A stretch of DNA of 64,000 bases from Symbiodinium natans (GCA_905221605.1 CAJNDS010002769.1:214854-278853), one strand, 5' to 3'. Positions 1 to 8,840 are shown, counted from the stretch's first letter. Program-made: numbers and translations. Notes: generated by a model from the sequence alone, not told the origin.

Positions 1-160
1 CTAAACTGTTCCTCTAAGGGGGGAACCTCCCAACTTGTACCCTTGTACCGGTAGTTAGGGGACCGAACAAGAACGCGGGAGCCAGCTGTCGGCCTTGGCC
101 TTCACATCAGGTCACCATGATAGGGTTTAGGGTTGAGGGTTAGGGTTTAGGGTAGAGGCC

Positions 161-390
161 TTAAGAAGACAATACTTATAGTAATATTAAATGTATTTAC
201 TTTTATTGTTGTTCTGATTATTCTTGGTGGTGGTATTATAATATTTCATGATTTTTTGTTTTTTGCTTTTGTGTTTGGCCTTGTTGTTACGGTTCGCCTT
301 CTTAGTTAGGGCTCTTGCCACTGCGATTATTTGCGAACTGTGTGGCTGTTTTTTTCTGAACTTCTGATATGTTTATCGTTGTTGTCATGG
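161..390. other. AT-rich unassigned stretch
   Basis: T-rich sequence with no telomeric repeat and no convincing open frame. I see nothing I can name here. Confidence 0.4.
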
Positions 391-693
391 TTAGTGGTTT
401 CGGCAGTGCGTAAGCAAGCATATTGCAACGACATATATTATCTGCTTCAGTTTCCAAGGAACCTGCAAGGTTCCGACACAGCCTAAGCCGGCTCCACGCG
501 AATTTTCATTCTGCATCCGTTCCAGCATTGCAAGGCATACGATTTTCCACCATCTGAGTGAATTTGCGTGCATGCGTGCATGCCGTGGTGATGCAGATGC
601 TGAGGCATAGCCATACCTGTTGCTTTGCATCCGCGCTGTGAAATTGAGCTCTCGCTGGCATGCCTGCGTCGTGACCCGAAATCTCCAGTTCAC
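391..693 (-). CDS. Minus-strand 100-codon open frame, unrecognised
   Basis: One of the few longer open frames outside repeats. The product is basic and ends in a hydrophobic stretch (IIYVVAICLLTHC). A second minus-strand frame overlaps it at 506-706 and no splice sites stand out, so a chance frame is quite possible. Confidence 0.25.
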   Translation of the reverse strand: MNWRFRVTTQACQRELNFTARMQSNRYGYASASASPRHARMHANSLRWWKIVCLAMLERMQNENSRGAGLGCVGTLQVPWKLKQIIYVVAICLLTHCRNH

Positions 694-765
694 CGTGCCC
701 CGACATGATTTTAGCCCTAAGCGCTACAGTAAATCCTAAACTGCCCTAAAACTTAAACCCTAAGC

Positions 766-855
766 TTTGGGATGTTCCGCGCTTATACTAACAGTCTTTA
801 ATCGGGATTATAGCAGGGGCTACTTGAATAATCTTATCAAGGGGGGAACATCCCA
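766..855. mobile_element. MITE family E, copy 1
   Basis: Terminal inverted repeats: left TTGGGATGTTCC with downstream TAACAGTC, right GGGGGAACATCCCAA. About 90 bp with no coding capacity. Six other copies lie in the window (11.2, 21.2, 30.7, 35.8, 37.1 and 58.6 kb). Confidence 0.75.
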
Positions 856-962
856 ACCTAAGCCCTAAACCCCAAACCCTAAACCCCTAAACCTCTAAAC
901 CTCTAAACCTCTAAACCTCTAAACCTCTAAACCTCTAAACCCTAAACCCTAAACCCTAAACC
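856..962. repeat. C-strand telomere-like array
   Basis: CCCTAAA heptamers mixed with the octamer CCTCTAAA, directly upstream of the exon candidate at 971. Confidence 0.9.
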
Positions 963-970
963 CTTCGGAG

Positions 971-1035
971 CCGGATCGAAGACCACGGCCCCGTCGTTGC
1001 AAGACTCCCAGATTTGGGACGACCTAGACAGGGCA
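971..1035 (+). CDS. Exon candidate
   Basis: Acceptor ttcggag, donor GCA|gtctgt. Phase 2/0, reading GSKTTAPSLQDSQIWDDLDR. CCCTAAA repeats precede it and TTTAGGG follows. Confidence 0.4.
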
Positions 1036-1042
1036 GTCTGTT

Positions 1043-1573
1043 GAGGGTTTAGGGTTTAGGGTTTGAGGGGGACCCTTCCTCTTCTTCCCCTAGCCCCTAT
1101 ATACACCTTATGTAGTCGTCCCTATAAACCTGGCTAGACCCTAAATGGCCCCTAAGGTCCCTCATAAGGGTCCCTCCTTTAGTCCCTTGAGTCTGTTTCC
1201 TTTGATATTCCCAAAGCTGAATAAGCAAGTTGTAGGCTTCGGATCCAATCGTTGAGGTCCATGTTTTCGGTTTAAGGGTTTAGGGTTTAGGGTTTAGGGC
1301 TAGGGTTTAGGGTTTAGGGTTTAGGGTTTAGGGTTTAGGGTTTAGGGTTTAGGGTTCAGGGCTTTAGGGGTTAAGTAGCCCCAAAGCCATCCGAAGCGTC
1401 GCACCCTAAGCTTTAACAGAGATAAGCTCTAGACCCACCCTAAACCCTAAGCCCTCGAAGCCCTAAACCCTAAGCCCTAAACCCTAAACCCTAAACCCTA
1501 AACCCTAAACCCTAAACCCTAAACCCTAAACCCTAAACCCTAAACCCTAAACCCTAAACCCTAAACCCTAAGC
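1043..1573. repeat. Telomere-like arrays flanking unassigned DNA
   Basis: G-strand repeats at 1043-1060 and 1270-1355, C-strand repeats at 1436-1573. The 200 bp at 1061-1270 holds short inverted words (GGGTCCCTCC, AAGGGACC) but nothing I can name. Confidence 0.8.
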
Positions 1574-1590
1574 CCACCCGAGGCTGCCAG

Positions 1591-1646
1591 CCTTGTGGGC
1601 GGCCGCCCTCCCGCGGCGAGAAGGTGCTGCCTTCGGCGCTGGGCTG
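1591..1646 (+). CDS. Exon candidate
   Basis: Acceptor gctgccag, good donor CTG|gtgagg. Phase 2/0, reading LWAAALPRREGAAFGAGL. Classic island: C-strand array before it, G-strand array after it. Confidence 0.5.
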
Positions 1647-1658
1647 GTGAGGAGCTGT

Positions 1659-1850
1659 TTAGGGTTTAGGATTTGGGGTTTGGGGTTTAGGGTTTAGGGT
1701 TTAGGGTTTAGGGTTTAGGGTTTAGGGTTTGGGGTTTTAGAGTTTAGGGTTTAGGGTTAAGGGTTTGGGGTTTAGGGTTTCGGGTTTCGGTTCTGGGGTT
1801 TGGGGTGTGGGGTTTGGGGTTTGGGGTTTAGGGTTTAGGGTTTTCAGTAA
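1659..1850. repeat. G-strand telomere-like array
   Basis: TTTAGGG repeats drifting into TTTGGGG and TTTCGGG variants. Confidence 0.9.
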
Positions 1851-1864
1851 GTTCAGGGATTCAG

Positions 1865-1945
1865 GGAGCTCTTTACCGTCTACGTTGTGCGTTTTGTTCA
1901 GGGTCTATTGGGTTCAGGGCTTTCTGCTTTCGGGCTTAGGACCAG
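1865..1945 (+). CDS. Exon candidate
   Basis: Acceptor gattcag, donor AG|gttttg. Phase 1/2, reading ELFTVYVVRFVQGLLGSGLS. A second frame of the same DNA is also open. Confidence 0.4.
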
Positions 1946-1968
1946 GTTTTGAGCTTTTAGAGCTTCAG

Positions 1969-2010
1969 GGTACTTGGTAGTTCATGGGCACTTGCGAGGA
2001 CCCGGACTAG
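1969..2010 (+). CDS. Small exon candidate with GC donor
   Basis: Acceptor gagcttcag, GC donor ACTAG|gccttc at the edge of the MITE at 1999. Phase 1/2, reading VLGSSWALARTRT. It would follow the previous exon after only 23 nt, which is suspiciously short. Confidence 0.28.
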
Positions 2011-2119
2011 GCCTTCATTTCCCTTTTTTGGAGCCTTGGGGATCCCTTCTAAATCCCCCTTAAAACCAAAAAGGGCAACCCTTTTTTTACTTCAAATCTA
2101 GGTTAACTGCTAGGTCTGG
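1999..2119. mobile_element. MITE family A, copy 1
   Basis: Family signature: left GACCC..AGTAGGCCC, middle TTAAAACCAAAAAGGG, right CCTAGGTTACT.. with GGGTC. Right end here is TAGGTTAACTGCTAGGTCTGG. Copies recur at 7.6, 12.0, 12.3, 14.0, 33.6, 45.1, 47.2, 48.8 and 62.6 kb. Confidence 0.6.
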
Positions 2120-2145
2120 CTTGCAAGCCGGGGCTGTTAAGTATT
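2114..2145 (+). CDS. Small exon candidate after a MITE intron
   Basis: Acceptor ctgctag, strong donor T|gtaagc. Phase 1/1, reading SGLQAGAVKY, compatible with the exon ending at 2010. Confidence 0.35.
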
Positions 2146-2305
2146 GTAAGCTGTGTAGCCTTATGTAGGGTATTGATAGCACGTCTTATATCTACCCGTG
2201 AACCCCAAGTAGGGCTGGGGAGGGCTTTGGTTTGTGGAAGGGTTTAGGGTTTAGGGTTCAGGGTTTAGGATTTAGGGTTTGGGGCTGCCCATGGCTACTT
2301 CGCAG

Positions 2306-2363
2306 GAGCTATGCGGCCATGGCTGCCGCTCGGCGAAATTTCGGAGGGCCGATAGACCAGAAC
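2306..2363 (+). CDS. Exon candidate
   Basis: Acceptor ttcgcag, donor C|gttagg. Phase 0/1, reading ELCGHGCRSAKFRRADRPE. Exception to the usual polarity: G-strand repeats on both sides. Confidence 0.45.
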
Positions 2364-2830
2364 GTTAGGGTTTAGGGCTTTAGGGTTGAGGGTTTAGGGT
2401 TTCAGGGGTTTAAGGGTTTAAGGGTTTAGGGGTTCAGGGGTTTAAGGGTTCAAGGGTTTAGGGGTTTAGGGGTTTAGGGGTTCAGGGGTTTAAGGGTTAA
2501 GGGGTTTAGGGTTTGGGGAGGTCTACGTTTAGAGTTTAGTCTAGATTCTAGTTCTTGAGCCCCAAGCTTCAGTACCCCAAACCCTAAACCCTAAACCCTA
2601 AACCACACTAAACCCTAGGGGTTTAGGGCTTCAGAGTTTAGGGCTTAGCATTCTGTCCTTGGGGTTTGTAAGGCTGATAAGGCCCATGAAAGACAAACCC
2701 TAAACCCGAAACCCTAAACCCTAACCCTAAACTAGGATTGAGGTTTGATGAGGCTTAGGCAGTTTGAGGTTTGTTAGATTTACAGGTTTAGGGGTTAGGG
2801 CTCCTAAACCCTTAAACCCTCAACCTAGAT
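2364..2830. repeat. Mixed telomere-like arrays
   Basis: G-strand block (GGGTTTAAGGGTTTAGGGG variants) to 2520, then alternating short C- and G-strand blocks to 2830. Confidence 0.85.
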
Positions 2831-2948
2831 ACTCCTTACCCTTAAGCTCACGATGCCTAGAGGAGGGACCCTTCTAAGGGACCGTAGTTAGTTGGGGAAA
2901 ATTTAGGTTTCTAGGGCTATATATAAGGTGTATTATATATATATATAA

Positions 2949-3014
2949 GTCTTAGTAGCTGAGTGACTACACTTGACACTTTTTTGGGGACTTATGAACC
3001 CAGCAACCAAGAGT
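2949..3014. mobile_element. MITE family D, degraded copy
   Basis: Left TTAGTAGCTGAGTGACTACAC, right GAACCCAGCAACCAAG. Better copies are at 54.3 and 57.5 kb. Confidence 0.45.
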
Positions 3015-3319
3015 TTCTAGGGGAATAAGAGTAAGGGTCCCTTCTAGGGGTCCCTCCTGAAACCCCTTGAGGCCCTTAAGAAGATCTTAGACGGCTAAGT
3101 ATCCCTCGGCAAAGCCTGAGCCTGCCCTAAACCCCGAAAAGCCACAGTTTAGGGTTTAGGGTTTAGGGTTCAGGGTTTAGGGTTTAGGGTTTAGATCCCC
3201 CCCCCCCCATTCCGCGGTAGGCCCTTGGGGTATTTTTCGTTTTCGGTTATGGGTTTAAGAGGATCATGTTGGGAGTATTTTTCAGAGGGTGTTAAGGGCC
3301 AGGCTAGGTTCGTCAAGGC

Positions 3320-3475
3320 GTACACTTAGGGTTTAGGGTTTTAGGGTTTTAGGGTTTTAGGGATTTAGGGTTTTAGGGTTTTGGGGTTTTAGGGGTTTAG
3401 GGGTTTAGGGGTTTAGGGGTTTAGGGTTTTAGGGTTTTAGGGTTTTAGGGTTTTAGGGTTTTAGGGTTCAGGAAC
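3320..3475. repeat. TTTTAGGG octamer array
   Basis: Chlamydomonas-type octamer variant (TTTTAGGG) with an internal GGGTTTAG subset. The 360 bp downstream, to 3838, has scattered CCCTAAA words and is otherwise unassigned. Confidence 0.85.
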
Positions 3476-3837
3476 GAACCAAAACTTCAGGGCCTAGGTC
3501 CGAAAGCCCTCATTCCCAAGACCCCAAAACCCTCAAAGACCCAAACCCCAGATCTTCCAACATCCCTGAATAAAGGAACATACCAAAATTTATGATAAGG
3601 ATCCTTAGTCTAAAGTAGGGCATTTTTCCTTAATTAAGGGGTTTTTGGAATCTGGGTGGGTAATTCATTTCCGAAAAAACCCTCAATCCTAAACTCTAAA
3701 CCCTCAGGCCTAGGCCCGAAAAAAACAAGCTACAGCCCTGGGATCCTCATAACCACCGTCCCCTAAACCCTAAACCCTCGGCTTCCAAGAGCCTCAACGG
3801 TTCTGAGCAGGGAATCAGGGAATGAGGTACCCTTGTT

Positions 3838-3901
3838 CTGGGTTTAGGGTTTAGGGTTTAGGGTTTAGGATTCAGGTTCCTGGGGGGGGGGGGGGGGGGG
3901 G
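3838..3901. repeat. Short G-strand array ending in poly-G
   Basis: Four heptamers followed by about 20 G. The 360 bp to 4265 contain no frame or repeat I can name. Confidence 0.7.
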
Positions 3902-4264
3902 TACCTACGGAACCTTAGGGAGCCTTCGGGAGTAGTGGGGAGTATTAAGGAACCTTGGTTTACATACCCCTCCCTTCAGAACCTTATACTTGCTCTATTC
4001 CTTTAAGGGCAAACATATATAGGGGATATAAGGTACCTTCTTCCCTTGTTCCCTACTAAAACACAGTCTGTAAACCCTACGCCCTAAACCCCTAGACACT
4101 AAGTAACCGAAACTGTGTTTATGTACAGTTTTCTCATGGTCCCTTCTGGGGGGTGCTTTTCAAGAAAGGGGCTGTGCTACATAAGGGAGTGACAAAGGTA
4201 CCCCTAAGGAAGAGCCCTTTTGTCATGGGTCTTGCCTACGAGTTTATACGTACTTATGTACTAC

Positions 4265-4525
4265 CAACGAACCCTAAACACCAAACCCTACGCCCTAAAC
4301 CCTAGCCCTGAACCCTCCCGAAACCCTAAACCCTAAACCCCAAACCCGAAACCCTAAACCCTAAACCCTGAACCCCAAACCCGAAACCCTAAACCCTAAG
4401 CCCTAAACCCTAAACCCTAAACCCTAAACCCTGAACCCTGAACCCCAAACCCGAAACCCTAAACCCTAAACCCTAAGCCCTAAACCCTAAACCCTAAACC
4501 CTAAACCCTAAACCCTAAACCCTAT
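4265..4525. repeat. C-strand telomere-like array
   Basis: About 35 CCCTAAA units, with CCCGAAA and CCCCAAA variants arranged as a higher-order block repeated twice. Confidence 0.9.
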
Positions 4526-4539
4526 CCATGTGCTCCCAG

Positions 4540-4603
4540 GACTTGCCATCGTGTTTGGAAGCCTTAGTGCAGGCACTGCTGCAACAAGGCCCTCCGAGTT
4601 GAG
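4540..4603 (+). CDS. Exon candidate
   Basis: Acceptor tgctcccag, donor AG|gtattc. Phase 2/2, reading LAIVFGSLSAGTAATRPSEL. The 0-frame is also open (DLPSCLEALVQ) but meets TGA just before the donor. Confidence 0.5.
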
Positions 4604-4610
4604 GTATTCG

Positions 4611-4715
4611 GGTTTAGGGTTTAGGGCTTAGGGTTTCCTAAAGGTTAGGGTTTAGGGTTTAGGGTTTAGGGTTTAGGGTTTAGGGTTTAGGGTTTAGGGT
4701 TTAGGGTTTAGGGCT
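4611..4715. repeat. G-strand telomere-like array
   Basis: About 14 TTTAGGG units directly 3' of the exon ending at 4603. Confidence 0.9.
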
Positions 4716-4760
4716 ACTGAGACCCAGAGAAGGCTCTTGTTCCCTTTCTTTCGGGTCCAG

Positions 4761-4814
4761 GTTCCCCTTTCTCGCGCCTTCAAAGCAAAAAATCTGCATC
4801 CTTTCTATTCCTCG
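4761..4814 (+). CDS. Exon candidate abutting a MITE
   Basis: Acceptor tcgggtccag after a pyrimidine-rich run, donor TCG|gtggta. Phase 0/0, reading VPLSRAFKAKNLHPFYSS. The donor GT is the first base pair of the family-B element that follows. Confidence 0.5.
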
Positions 4815-4893
4815 GTGGTAGCCCAGCGGTGCCCTTTTGCACTTGTTTGGGGGGCTCAGGGGTTCCCTTGTGAAGCAACCAACGCAAAAAAGA
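4815..4893. mobile_element. MITE family B, partial copy
   Basis: Left terminus GGTAGCCCAGCGGTGCCC and the family core (GGTTCCCTTGTGAAGCAACC). The right terminal repeat is missing. Complete copies are at 23.57 and 44.82 kb. Confidence 0.6.
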
Positions 4894-4928
4894 GTTCAGG
4901 GTTTAGGGTTTATGGCTCCCCAGCGGGC

Positions 4929-5032
4929 CCAATGTCCCTTTATTACGGAACAGTCCTTAAATCATATTCAGGATCCCTATATAGGTTAAGGAATATATTC
5001 CCTAATTAAGGGCTATTGGGCTCTTTGGGTCA
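4929..5032. mobile_element. MITE family H, copy 1
   Basis: Left GGGCCCAATGTCCCTTTATT, right CCCTAATTAAGGGCTATTGGGCTC. Copies also at 52.9 and 61.8 kb. Confidence 0.65.
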
Positions 5033-5185
5033 GGGTTTAGGATTTAAGGTTTAAGATTTGGGGCTTGGGAGTTTTCATGAACGTTCTAGGACCACGAGTG
5101 CTTTCAGAGGTTGGTCCTACGTCGCTCGGGAACCCTAAACCTTAAACCACGCCCTAAACCGGAAAACCGTGCGTGAAAGCCCCAG

Positions 5186-5267
5186 GGAGAAAGTCCCGGA
5201 GGTACGGCATTGTTAAATGAACATCCGACGGCAGCCCGAGCATGCCTTGTGCTGCACCTTTGGGGCG
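5186..5267 (+). CDS. Exon candidate
   Basis: Acceptor gccccag, donor G|gtttag. Only the 0-frame is open: 27 codons, GESPGGTALLNEHPTAARAC and on. Phase 0/1. Confidence 0.5.
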
Positions 5268-5408
5268 GTTTAGGGTTAGGGGTTTAGGGTTAGGGGTTTA
5301 GGGTTTGGGGTTTCGGGGCTCTGCTCTTACCTGACTAGTACTGCAGGGCATGGTGCGCGAATCACCAAGAGCCGCTCCATAGTCAAGACTGCCCGAGGCA
5401 AGCCATAG

Positions 5409-5609
5409 GTGCAGATGCTTGTCACTGGCAGTTGTGGTCATGCACACGGTATTCTGGCGTTGATGGACTGCTTGAGAGATGCCGGCGTCACCGGACCCGA
5501 GGCATGGAGCAACCTGGCTTCGGTCCAGGGGCTTAGAATTGGGTGTTCGGGGGTGCGGCAAGCCTCTGAAATTTCTGCCGTTGTGTTGCGCTCTCAACTG
5601 GGTTGCTTG
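5409..5609 (+). CDS. Exon candidate, gene model 5.4-13.5 kb
   Basis: Acceptor gccatag, GC donor TTG|gcccta formed by the first C-strand repeat. 67 codons, phase 0/0, including LALMDCLRDAGVTGPEAWSN. First exon of the phase-consistent chain ending at 13542. An upstream exon near 5356 (HGARITKSRSI) is possible. Confidence 0.5.
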
Positions 5610-5712
5610 GCCCTAAACCCCTAAACCCTAAACTTTCCTCAACCCCAAACCCTAAACCCTATAAACTATAAACCCTAAACCCTAAACCCAGGTGATGCTC
5701 CACCAATGTCAG

Positions 5713-5780
5713 CTAGGCCAGCTACCGCGCATCCTGGAGCCCTGGGATCGCTTCAGGACTTCAGAGCAGAGCCTGTCAAG
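5713..5780 (+). CDS. Exon candidate, gene model 5.4-13.5 kb
   Basis: Acceptor caatgtcag, donor AG|gtgata. Phase 0/2, reading LGQLPRILEPWDRFRTSEQS. The +1 frame is also open further downstream. Confidence 0.5.
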
Positions 5781-5912
5781 GTGATACCGCAGCAGCCACA
5801 AGTCCGAATGCCTCCAGGGCTCGGAGGTGACATGAAGAAGAAGCTCTATCCCCCCCTTGGGAATCTTTTTTCTTTTTTTGTTCATATAAAACCCAAGAGG
5901 ATATTAAAAATG

Positions 5913-5995
5913 TTAACCCTAAACCCTAAACCCTAAACCCTAAACCCTAAACCCTAAACCCTAAACCCTAAACCCTAAACCCTAAACCCTAAACC
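5913..5995. repeat. C-strand telomere-like array
   Basis: Twelve near-perfect CCCTAAA units. Confidence 0.9.
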
Positions 5996-6031
5996 ATGCT
6001 ATTTGTTTTGGAGGTTCTAAGGGGAGCATAG

Positions 6032-6135
6032 GAAGACGAACATGGAAGCTTGGATCAAGAAGCTCACAGACTCGCAGGAAGACCTGGGCTATTCCCTCGA
6101 GATCGCTTTGGCCGTCCTGAGCGTCATCCAGCAAG
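6032..6135 (+). CDS. Exon candidate, gene model 5.4-13.5 kb
   Basis: Acceptor gcatag, GC donor CAAG|gctcaa. Phase 1/1. It contains ATG at 6042: MEAWIKKLTDSQEDLGYSLE, then ALAVLSVIQQ. The ATG is either a start or internal. Amphipathic-helix-like; no family recognised. Confidence 0.6.
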
Positions 6136-6147
6136 GCTCAAGGGATT

Positions 6148-6254
6148 CAATATACTCCTAATATGGCCCTCATATTCCCTTAAGGATCCTTAAAAAGGGG
6201 CCCCAAAACCCGAGGGTACAACATGGTACAACCTTAAGGGTCCAAGGTAGAACC
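6148..6254. mobile_element. MITE family F, copy 1
   Basis: Shares AATATACTCCTA.TATGGCCC, a CTTAAGGATC core and GGGTCCAAGGTA.AACCC end with 33007-33116. It lies wholly inside the intron between 6135 and 6297. Confidence 0.7.
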
Positions 6255-6296
6255 CCTAGAAAGGCGCTTCGTGGGCGCCACGCTCGCCTCCTTCAG

Positions 6297-6457
6297 TCCT
6301 TCCGACATTCGCTCGGAACCCGCCGGCCATGACCTTCTTCACGTACTCGCTCCCCAGCAGCTTCGAGGTGAAAGTCGGGCAGAAGGTAGAGGCGTGGCCG
6401 TCGGCATCCGACCTCCGAGGCTGCCGTTTTGCCATCGCTCCGAAGCTTCCGCCACTT
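6297..6457 (+). CDS. Exon candidate, gene model 5.4-13.5 kb
   Basis: Acceptor gcctccttcag, GC donor CTT|gctagc at the edge of a family-B MITE. Phase 2/0: LPTFARNPPAMTFFTYSLPS, then FEVKVGQKVEAW. The opposite strand carries an 87-codon frame over the same DNA (6256-6519). I prefer + because phases match both neighbours. Confidence 0.5.
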
Positions 6458-6533
6458 GCTAGCCCAGTGGTACCCTTCACCTTTTTTGTTGCTTCTGGCT
6501 TCCCTTGTAAAGTAGCCAACCAGAAGAAGGGTA
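6457..6533. mobile_element. MITE family B, partial copy
   Basis: Left TAGCCCAGTGGTACCC and core TTCCCTTGTAAAGTAGCCAACC. The right end has been replaced by CCCTAAA repeats. Confidence 0.65.
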
Positions 6534-6915
6534 CCCTAAACCCTCAACCCTAAACCCTCAACCCTAAACCCTAATTAACCCCTAACCCCTAAACCCCTAA
6601 ACCCCCAAACCCCCAAACCCCTAAACCCCTAAACCCCTAAACCCCGAAACCCCTAAACCCCTAAACCCCTCCCTAACCCCTAAACCCCTCCCTAAACCCT
6701 AAACCCTAAACCCTAAGCCCTAAGCCCTAAGCCCTAAACCCTAAACCCTAAACCCTAAACCCTATAACCCTAAACCCTAAACCCCTCCCTAAACCCTAAA
6801 CCCTAAACCCTAAACCCTATAACCCTAAACCCTAAACCCTAAACCCTAAACCCTAAACCCTAAACCCTAAACCCTAAACCCTATAACCCTAAACCCTAAA
6901 CCCTAAACCCTAAAT
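6534..6915. repeat. Long C-strand telomere-like array
   Basis: About 50 units, heptamers (CCCTAAA) and octamers (CCCCTAAA), with a recurring CCCTATAA.CCCTAAACCC higher-order unit. Confidence 0.9.
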
Positions 6916-6933
6916 GGTTCCTGGGCTACACAG

Positions 6934-7011
6934 GCCAGGGTTGATGCTCGACGAGCAGAAAGGCCTGATACGCGGCCGGCCCCAGCATCCCACCCCAGGC
7001 CAAGTAACTTG
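6934..7011 (+). CDS. Exon candidate, gene model 5.4-13.5 kb
   Basis: Acceptor gctacacag, donor TTG|gtagat. Phase 0/0, 26 codons: ARVDARRAERPDTRPAPASH and on. Arg/Pro-rich, so possibly a disordered linker. Confidence 0.55.
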
Positions 7012-7061
7012 GTAGATCAGGGTTTAGGGTTTAGGGTTTAGGGTTTAGGGTTTTGGGCAAC

Positions 7062-7165
7062 ATGGTACCCAGTGGTACCCTTTGCTTCTTTGTTTTTGGG
7101 CTCTGGGTTCCCTTATAAAGTAACCCTAAACCCTAAACCCTAAACCCTAAACCCTAAACCCTAAA
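7062..7165. mobile_element. Family B fragment fused to a C-strand array
   Basis: TGGTACCCAGTGGTACCC with core GGGTTCCCTTATAAAGTAACC. It runs directly into six CCCTAAA units where the element's right half should be. Confidence 0.55.
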
Positions 7166-7179
7166 CCGTGGCTACCAAG

Positions 7180-7250
7180 GTAAAGTACTTTGTCACTGCC
7201 GGAGATCGAGAGGAGTTCCCACCAGCAACGCTCTTCATTGCCATGATCAA
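7180..7250 (+). CDS. Exon candidate, gene model 5.4-13.5 kb
   Basis: Acceptor gctaccaag, donor AA|gttgac. Phase 0/2, reading VKYFVTAGDREEFPPATLFI then AMI. Moderate GC content and a balanced composition make this one of the more protein-like islands. C-strand repeats lie on both sides. Confidence 0.6.
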
Positions 7251-7261
7251 GTTGACAGTTA

Positions 7262-7470
7262 CCCTAAACTCTAAACCCTAAACTCTAAACCCTAAACCCT
7301 AAACCCTAAACCCTAAACCATGTTGGGGAACTGGGCCCTCGACCTCCGAAGGGCCGTTTTTGCATGCACCCGATGACCCAGAGCTGACCCCTAATTCCAT
7401 TTTTTCAGGGTTTAGGCTTTAGGCTTTAGGCTTTAGGCGTTAGGCTTTAATATTTTTAATTTTATAGGCT
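7262..7470. repeat. C-strand array, then TTTAGGC array
   Basis: CCCTAAA/CTCTAAA to 7318, then an unassigned 90 bp island at 7319-7410, then a degenerate GGCTTTA array at 7410-7470. Confidence 0.75.
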
Positions 7471-7571
7471 TTAGGCTTTAGGGTTCCCTTACCAAATGTT
7501 CTTTCCTAGGATGGATCTATAAGCCCTAAACCCTAAAGCCTGTTCATTCCGAGGTTCCCTAAAGCCTGTTC

Positions 7572-7751
7572 ATTCCTAGGTTACTCTGATACTTGAAGGC
7601 TCATGGTACTTATTGACTAGTTATAACTGTACTTATAACTGTACTGATAAGCCCCTTAAGTGCCCTAATAGAATTAGAACTTGAGTTATAAGTACAGTTA
7701 TAATTGGCTACTAAGTACCATGAACCTCCAAGTACTCTTGGGTCTAGGAAT
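7572..7751. mobile_element. Family A terminus split by family C insertion
   Basis: 7572-7588 (CATTCCTAGGTTACTCT) and 7734-7751 (ACTCTTGGGTCTAGG) are the two halves of a family-A right end. Between them is a family-C element. Confidence 0.6.
7591..7733. mobile_element. MITE family C, copy 1 (nested)
   Basis: Termini ACTTGAAGGCTCATGGTACT and CCATGAACCTCCAAGT, with internal subterminal repeats TATAACTGTACTTATAA / TTATAAGTACAGTTATAA. TA stands on both flanks. Confidence 0.8.
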
Positions 7752-7786
7752 TTGATTCCGCTAGAATCTAGGACTGGACGTTCAAG

Positions 7787-7838
7787 AGGACTCCGTGGCA
7801 GCGCCGTGCCATGTGATTCAGTCTACTGGGCAGAAGGG
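7787..7838 (+). CDS. Exon candidate, gene model 5.4-13.5 kb
   Basis: Acceptor acgttcaag, donor GGG|gtttaa. In the phase required by the upstream exon (1/0) it reads GLRGSAVPCDSVYWAEG. Confidence 0.5.
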
Positions 7839-7944
7839 GTTTAAGGTTTAGGGTTTAGGGGTTAGGGTTTAGGGTCTAGGGTTTAGGGTTTAGGGGTTAA
7901 GGTTTGAGACCGGGACGCTGTGGGAGTGCACTTTTTTCCATTTA

Positions 7945-8160
7945 TTGAAAGACATTTTAAAAACACTCTCGCAACGTACCCGTATTGTATATAAACAAAA
8001 TCACGAGACATGCATAACATGCAAGTACGCCAACACAAAGCAGCGATACAGTGTATGTCCTGACCTGAGTTACTGTCCCCGTTTTCTAAATAAATGGGCC
8101 AACTTTATTAGAAACAACAATAGGAATCCTCCATTAAAATTCATAGGAACCCTATTTTAA
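7945..8160 (+). CDS. 71-codon open frame with cysteine pairs, inside the TIR element
   Basis: MKDILKTLSQRTRIVYKQNH, then CITCKYANTKQRYSVCPDLS and YCPRF: CxxC, later C....YC. It begins 9 bp inside the left terminal repeat and merges into the AATAGGAA repeats. Function unknown; may be a chance frame in AT-rich repeat DNA. Confidence 0.25.
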   Translation: MKDILKTLSQRTRIVYKQNHETCITCKYANTKQRYSVCPDLSYCPRFLNKWANFIRNNNRNPPLKFIGTLF

Positions 8161-8400
8161 ATTAATCGGCGCCGTAAAGTCAATAGGAAGCCTCTGAATA
8201 TGAATTGGAGGCCCCTCAAAATTAAGGAGAATCCTCGTAGAATTAATAAGAACCCTGTTAAACTGAAGAGGAACCCTACTACAATTAACACGAACCAATC
8301 GGACCCCTATAAAAAAATGTGAACCCCTAGAAAAATAATAAGAATCCTACGAAAATGAACATGAGCCTAAATCGATAGGAATCCCTTTAAAGTGAATGAG
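8090..8400. repeat. Degenerate AT-rich 20-23-mer block 1
   Basis: Loose repeats of an AATAGGAACCCTATTAAAAT-type word. A second block lies at 8915-9320. Confidence 0.6.
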
Positions 8401-8447
8401 GTCCTTATTAATTTTAACGCTACGCGACCCGCCTCGGCCCGGCCCAG

Positions 8448-8513
8448 CGCATCCGCGTGAGCATGGTGATTCCACAGCGCCCAAGTCGCTGGACCCCAAG
8501 CAATAAGGGTTGG
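8448..8513 (+). CDS. Exon candidate inside the TIR element
   Basis: Acceptor cggcccag, donor TGG|gtttag. Phase 0/0, 22 codons, reading RIRVSMVIPQRPSRWTPSNK. It fits both the upstream (7838) and downstream (10970) phases although it lies within the 7912-10325 element. Confidence 0.4.
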
Positions 8514-8640
8514 GTTTAGGGTTCCGGTTTATTGTTTTATGGTTTGGGGTTTAGGGTTGAGGGTTAGTTTAGGATTGAGGGCTTAGGGCTCAAGCTTTGG
8601 GGTTTTTTTGGGGTAGGGTTGAGCCCGGCCCCTGGTAGAG

Positions 8641-8731
8641 GGTGGGGGGGGGTGGGGGGGGGGGGGGGGTGTGGGGGGGGGGGGTGGGGGGGGGTGGGGG
8701 GGGGGGGTGGTGGGGGGGGGGGGGGGGGGGT

Positions 8732-8798
<67 letters not shown>

Positions 8799-8840
8799 GG
8801 GGAGTCGGGGTAGGGGTGGGCAGAGGGGTGGTTTTGGGTG
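8641..8840. repeat. Poly-G / GGGGT tract
   Basis: About 200 bp of almost pure G with single T interruptions, including a run of more than 60 G. The glycine- and proline-rich frames over it are artefacts. Confidence 0.9.
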
